A DNA stretch of 18,425 nt, taken from NCBI GenBank assembly GCA_003132865.1, contig PKYZ01000310.1:4166-22590 (forward strand), in the 5' to 3' direction. Every line of letters begins with the position of its first letter. Position 1 is the stretch's first letter. A program made the translations under genes and the position numbers. The notes beneath the pieces are model-generated. The model saw only the letters and a list, made by a program, of their open reading frames with translations, ran no database searches and was not told the origin of the DNA. The DNA is from Bryobacterales bacterium (GTDB lineage Bacteria; Acidobacteriota; Terriglobia; Bryobacterales; Bryobacteraceae). This document shows, piece after piece, positions 15,793-18,425 of this stretch.

Positions 15793-18279
15793 ATGAACGC
15801 TTTCTTTCAGGATGCGCGCTTCGCTCTACGGATGCTGCGGCGGAGTCCTTTGTTCACCGGTGTAGCGGTGCTGGCGCTAGGAGTGGGGATCGCCGCCAAT
15901 ACCGCGATCTTCAGCCTGATCGACGCCGTGCTACTGCGTCCCATGCCCGGCGTGAAAGCTCCCGGCGAACTGGTGGTCTTCGAGCGTTGGCAAGCCGGCC
16001 AGTTGCTGGGCGGCATGGGCTATCCCGACTACCGGGACTACCGCGAGCAGTTGAAGAGCTTCTCGGGAGTGGCCGCGGAAGCCGGCACGCGCGCCAGTTT
16101 CTCCAGCGGCGGCGCGAGCGAGCGAGTGGCGGCGGCGCTGGTCTCCGGAAACTACTTCACCATCCTGGGCGCAAGCCCGGCCGCCGGGCGCATGCTCGCC
16201 GACGCAGACGAAAGCGAAGGCGGCCCGGCCGTCGCTGTGATCGGCTACGCATTCTGGAAGCGCATGTTCGGCGGAGATCCGCGCGTGGTGGGAAGCACGA
16301 TTCGCCTGAACGGGCACACCTTCACGCTGGTCGGAGTGGCGCCGCGCGAGTTCCGCGGCACCCGCACTCAGTTTCAACCCGACGTCTGGGTGCCAATCAC
16401 ACTCCAGCCAGTCGCCATGCCACGCATGACGCCGAACACCCTGCGGAACCGCGCCAGCGGATGGCTGCGCATTTTCGGACGGCTCACGCCGGGCACAACC
16501 CTCGCCGCGGCGCAGGCGGAAACGAGCGCGGTGGCGGCGCGTCTGGCGCAGGCGTATCCGGTCTCGAACCACACACGTACAGTAGCCCTGGTTCCCGGCC
16601 TGGGACTGGACTCCGACGACCGGTCGGAGGTGCGCCGCCTGCTGGGATTGCTGCTCGCGTGCGTCGCACTGCTGCAGCTTATTGCCTGCGCGAATGTCGC
16701 GAATTTGATGCTGGCGCGGGCGGCGGCGCGGCGGCGAGAGGTGGCGGTGCGCATCGCGCTGGGCGCGGGCCGCGCGCGCCTGGTGCGACTGTTTCTGACC
16801 GAAGGCGCGATCCTGGCGGCGTGTGCGGGCTTGCTCGGAGTCCTGCTGGCTCCCATGCTTGCGCAACTGGCCGTGTCGGTGAACCAAAACGCCTACACCA
16901 TGCGCGGCGTGGACGGGCAATTTGACCTCCGCGTGCTCGGCTTCGTGCTGCTGCTCACGCTGATTTCCGGACTGCTCTTCGCGTTGGCGCCCGCACGGCG
17001 GGCCGCGCGCGTGGACCTCACCGTATCGCTGAAGGACGGATCGCCGGGTGCGGGCCGGACCAGTTCGCGCGTGCGGGGCGGACTCATCGCGGCTCAAACC
17101 GCGCTCTCGCTGGTGTTGCTGGCCGGCGCTGGCACCGGCATCGCCACCATGCGGCGGGCGCTCGGCGCGAATCCCGTGGCGCAGCCCGAAGACGTGCTGC
17201 TCGCCTCGGTGGACTTGGATGTTCAAGGCTACTCCTCCGCAAAAGGGCTGAACTTCTACGCGGCTCTGCTGGATCGGGCGCGCGCGCTGCCCGGAGTCAC
17301 TGCGGCGAGTCTGGGACTGACCATCCCGCCGGAGGAGTTCTTCGGCCGCCGCGCCATCTTCCATCCTGGCGACGAGCCGCCGCTACAGGCGTTCCAGGGC
17401 AACGACTTCGAGTTCGGCCTGCGCGTGGACAACGATGTGATCGCGCCCGGATTTTTTCGCACGCTGGGCATCCCTATCCTGCAAGGACGCGAATTCAGCA
17501 CCGATGACCGTGCCGATTCGGCGCGCGCCGGCATCGTGAACGAAAGGCTCGCGCGGCGTCTTTGGCCGGGCGGCAACCCCATCGGCGAGCGGATTGTCGC
17601 GCCGGATTTCAGCGGACCGGCGCGTGCCCCGATCGCCATCATTGGAGTCGTGAAAGACGCGGTAGTGCGATCGCTCGCGGGCGACGCCACGCTGCAGCTC
17701 TACCTGCCGCTTGCGCAAGAGTACAGCGGGCGCGCGACTCTGATCGTGCGTAGCGGCGGCGGCGCGGCCCGGCTATCGCAATCGCTATCGGGCGTGCTGC
17801 GCGCGGAGGCCGCCCGGCTCGACCGGAGCGTGCCACTGTTCACCGTCGAGACCATGCCCGAGCACATCGCGACGTCGCTTTGGCGGCAGCGCATCGCCGC
17901 CGGGCTGTTGGGGCTTTTCGGCGCGCTGGCCGTGGCGTTGGCGTCCATGGGGATCTACGGCGTGGCGGCGCACTCGGTCTCGCAGCGGACGCGCGAGATC
18001 GGGATTCGCATGGCCATCGGCGCGCGCGGCGAACAGATCTCCGCGCTGGTCATTCGCGAAGGGATGGCGTGGGTGCTCGCGGGAGCCGCCGTGGGTCTGC
18101 CTGCGGCCCTGCTGGCCACGCTGGCCATGCAGAAGGGGATACCCGGCGCGATCCCGTACAACCCCTGGGTGCTTGGCGCGACACTCGCGCTACTCGGCGC
18201 CGTCAGCCTGCTGGCGAGTTACTTCCCCGCGCGGCGTGCGGCGCGGGTGGACCCAATGGTCGCGCTGCGATGTGAGTAA
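15793..18279 (+). CDS. MacB-like duplicated permease (ADOP family)
   Basis: 828 residues, full length for the acidobacterial duplicated orphan permease family and with no lesion. The start MNAFFQDARFALRMLRRSP is the usual N-terminus; the first TM follows (GVAVLALGVGIAANTAIFSL). Each half has a periplasmic MacB core and an FtsX domain. Half one carries RREVAVRIALGAGRARLV (near 310) and FALAPARRAARVDLTVSL; half two carries [20 protein letters not shown] (near 735) and SYFPARRAARVDPMVAL. The internal duplication is therefore visible. No ABC ATPase is encoded next to it, in line with the family's orphan nature; the only ATPase nearby is a broken MlaF-type remnant. The cargo is unknown; related MacB proteins are mechanotransmission exporters. 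No strong ribosome binding site precedes the ATG. A gene fragment of the same family lies inverted at the left edge. Confidence 0.93.
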   Translation: MNAFFQDARFALRMLRRSPLFTGVAVLALGVGIAANTAIFSLIDAVLLRPMPGVKAPGELVVFERWQAGQLLGGMGYPDYRDYREQLKSFSGVAAEAGTRASFSSGGASERVAAALVSGNYFTILGASPAAGRMLADADESEGGPAVAVIGYAFWKRMFGGDPRVVGSTIRLNGHTFTLVGVAPREFRGTRTQFQPDVWVPITLQPVAMPRMTPNTLRNRASGWLRIFGRLTPGTTLAAAQAETSAVAARLAQAYPVSNHTRTVALVPGLGLDSDDRSEVRRLLGLLLACVALLQLIACANVANLMLARAAARRREVAVRIALGAGRARLVRLFLTEGAILAACAGLLGVLLAPMLAQLAVSVNQNAYTMRGVDGQFDLRVLGFVLLLTLISGLLFALAPARRAARVDLTVSLKDGSPGAGRTSSRVRGGLIAAQTALSLVLLAGAGTGIATMRRALGANPVAQPEDVLLASVDLDVQGYSSAKGLNFYAALLDRARALPGVTAASLGLTIPPEEFFGRRAIFHPGDEPPLQAFQGNDFEFGLRVDNDVIAPGFFRTLGIPILQGREFSTDDRADSARAGIVNERLARRLWPGGNPIGERIVAPDFSGPARAPIAIIGVVKDAVVRSLAGDATLQLYLPLAQEYSGRATLIVRSGGGAARLSQSLSGVLRAEAARLDRSVPLFTVETMPEHIATSLWRQRIAAGLLGLFGALAVALASMGIYGVAAHSVSQRTREIGIRMAIGARGEQISALVIREGMAWVLAGAAVGLPAALLATLAMQKGIPGAIPYNPWVLGATLALLGAVSLLASYFPARRAARVDPMVALRCE

Positions 18280-18425
18280 ACGGGACAAAACGCCCCTCGC
18301 CGGTGTCTACTTACTCATGTTGCCCACCGCAATGCTCGCTCTTGCGCTCCTCACACCGGGAGCGGCGGACGATAGTACCACCGGCCGGACCGAGATGGAT
18401 AAAGGGGCTCTGAGCGAGAATCTGA
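18272..18425 (+). CDS. Start of a gene for a putative exported protein, cut by the window end
   Basis: A GTG overlapping the permease stop (GTGAGTAA, eight shared bases) opens a frame that stays open for 51 codons to the window edge. It begins MSKRDKTPLAGVYLLMLPTA, then MLALALLTPGAADDS. A charged start, a hydrophobic core and an AA-D type cleavage site make a convincing signal peptide. The tight overlap suggests translational coupling with the permease. Too little is present to name a family. Confidence 0.5.
   Translation, partial: MSKRDKTPLAGVYLLMLPTAMLALALLTPGAADDSTTGRTEMDKGALSENL

Noticed and set aside
15931..17364. Long 477-codon open frame on minus, opposite the permease
   Set aside because: It is the antisense shadow of a GC-rich intact permease: composition is Arg/Gln/His-rich, with no domain, and the plus-strand frame has full family similarity.
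1..18425. CRISPR array, tRNA/rRNA genes, insertion sequences or integrases
   Set aside because: I looked for regularly spaced repeats, cloverleaf-like tRNA ends, transposase motifs and terminal inverted repeats and found none, despite the many truncated genes.

Overview
The window reads as a GC-rich soil bacterium, most likely an acidobacterium of the Solibacter/Bryobacter type. The reasons are an 828-residue MacB-like duplicated permease without its own ATPase (the ADOP type, a hallmark of Acidobacteria), a second permease remnant, a very large propeller-type hybrid histidine kinase, a TIGR03790 protein and plant-polysaccharide hydrolases. This is judged from protein character only; no search was run.

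Layout. 1-1193 (minus): a frameshifted C-terminal scrap of an ADOP permease, then a deleted and frameshifted nucleotidyltransferase with its intact small partner gene. 1237-4455: a secreted GH3 beta-xylosidase/beta-glucosidase (minus) back to back with a TIGR03790 protein (plus); only 24 bases separate the preferred starts, with near-symmetric -10-like sequences. 4466-8554 (minus): two translationally overlapping genes for STAND/AAA-type ATPases that share a C-terminal half. The first has an N-terminal calcineurin-like phosphoesterase, the second an N-terminal multi-pass membrane region. The second carries a single-base frameshift. 8749-13314 (minus): one hybrid sensor kinase (signal peptide, Reg_prop propeller, Y_Y_Y, TM, GAF, HisKA, HATPase, two receivers), cut in two by a single TAG exactly where a conserved propeller Trp is expected. 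A run of G-tracts lies between kinase and ATPase operon. 13547-15765: a gene graveyard with an MlaF-like ABC ATPase remnant, a frameshifted GH9 cellulase remnant and a HipA remnant. 15793-18279 (plus): an intact ADOP permease, followed by the start of a gene for an exported protein that runs off the window and overlaps the permease stop.

How the genes fit together. The best candidate for an undescribed system is the phosphoesterase-STAND plus membrane-STAND pair. Its architecture (sensor-like ATPase core with an effector-type enzyme on one subunit and a membrane domain on the other) resembles bacterial conflict/immune NTPases, but the function is inference. GH3 and the GH9 remnant point to plant or microbial polysaccharide use. 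The window is unusually rich in broken genes: five clear multi-lesion or truncated pseudogenes, plus two large genes with one lesion each that could be recent mutation or sequence error.
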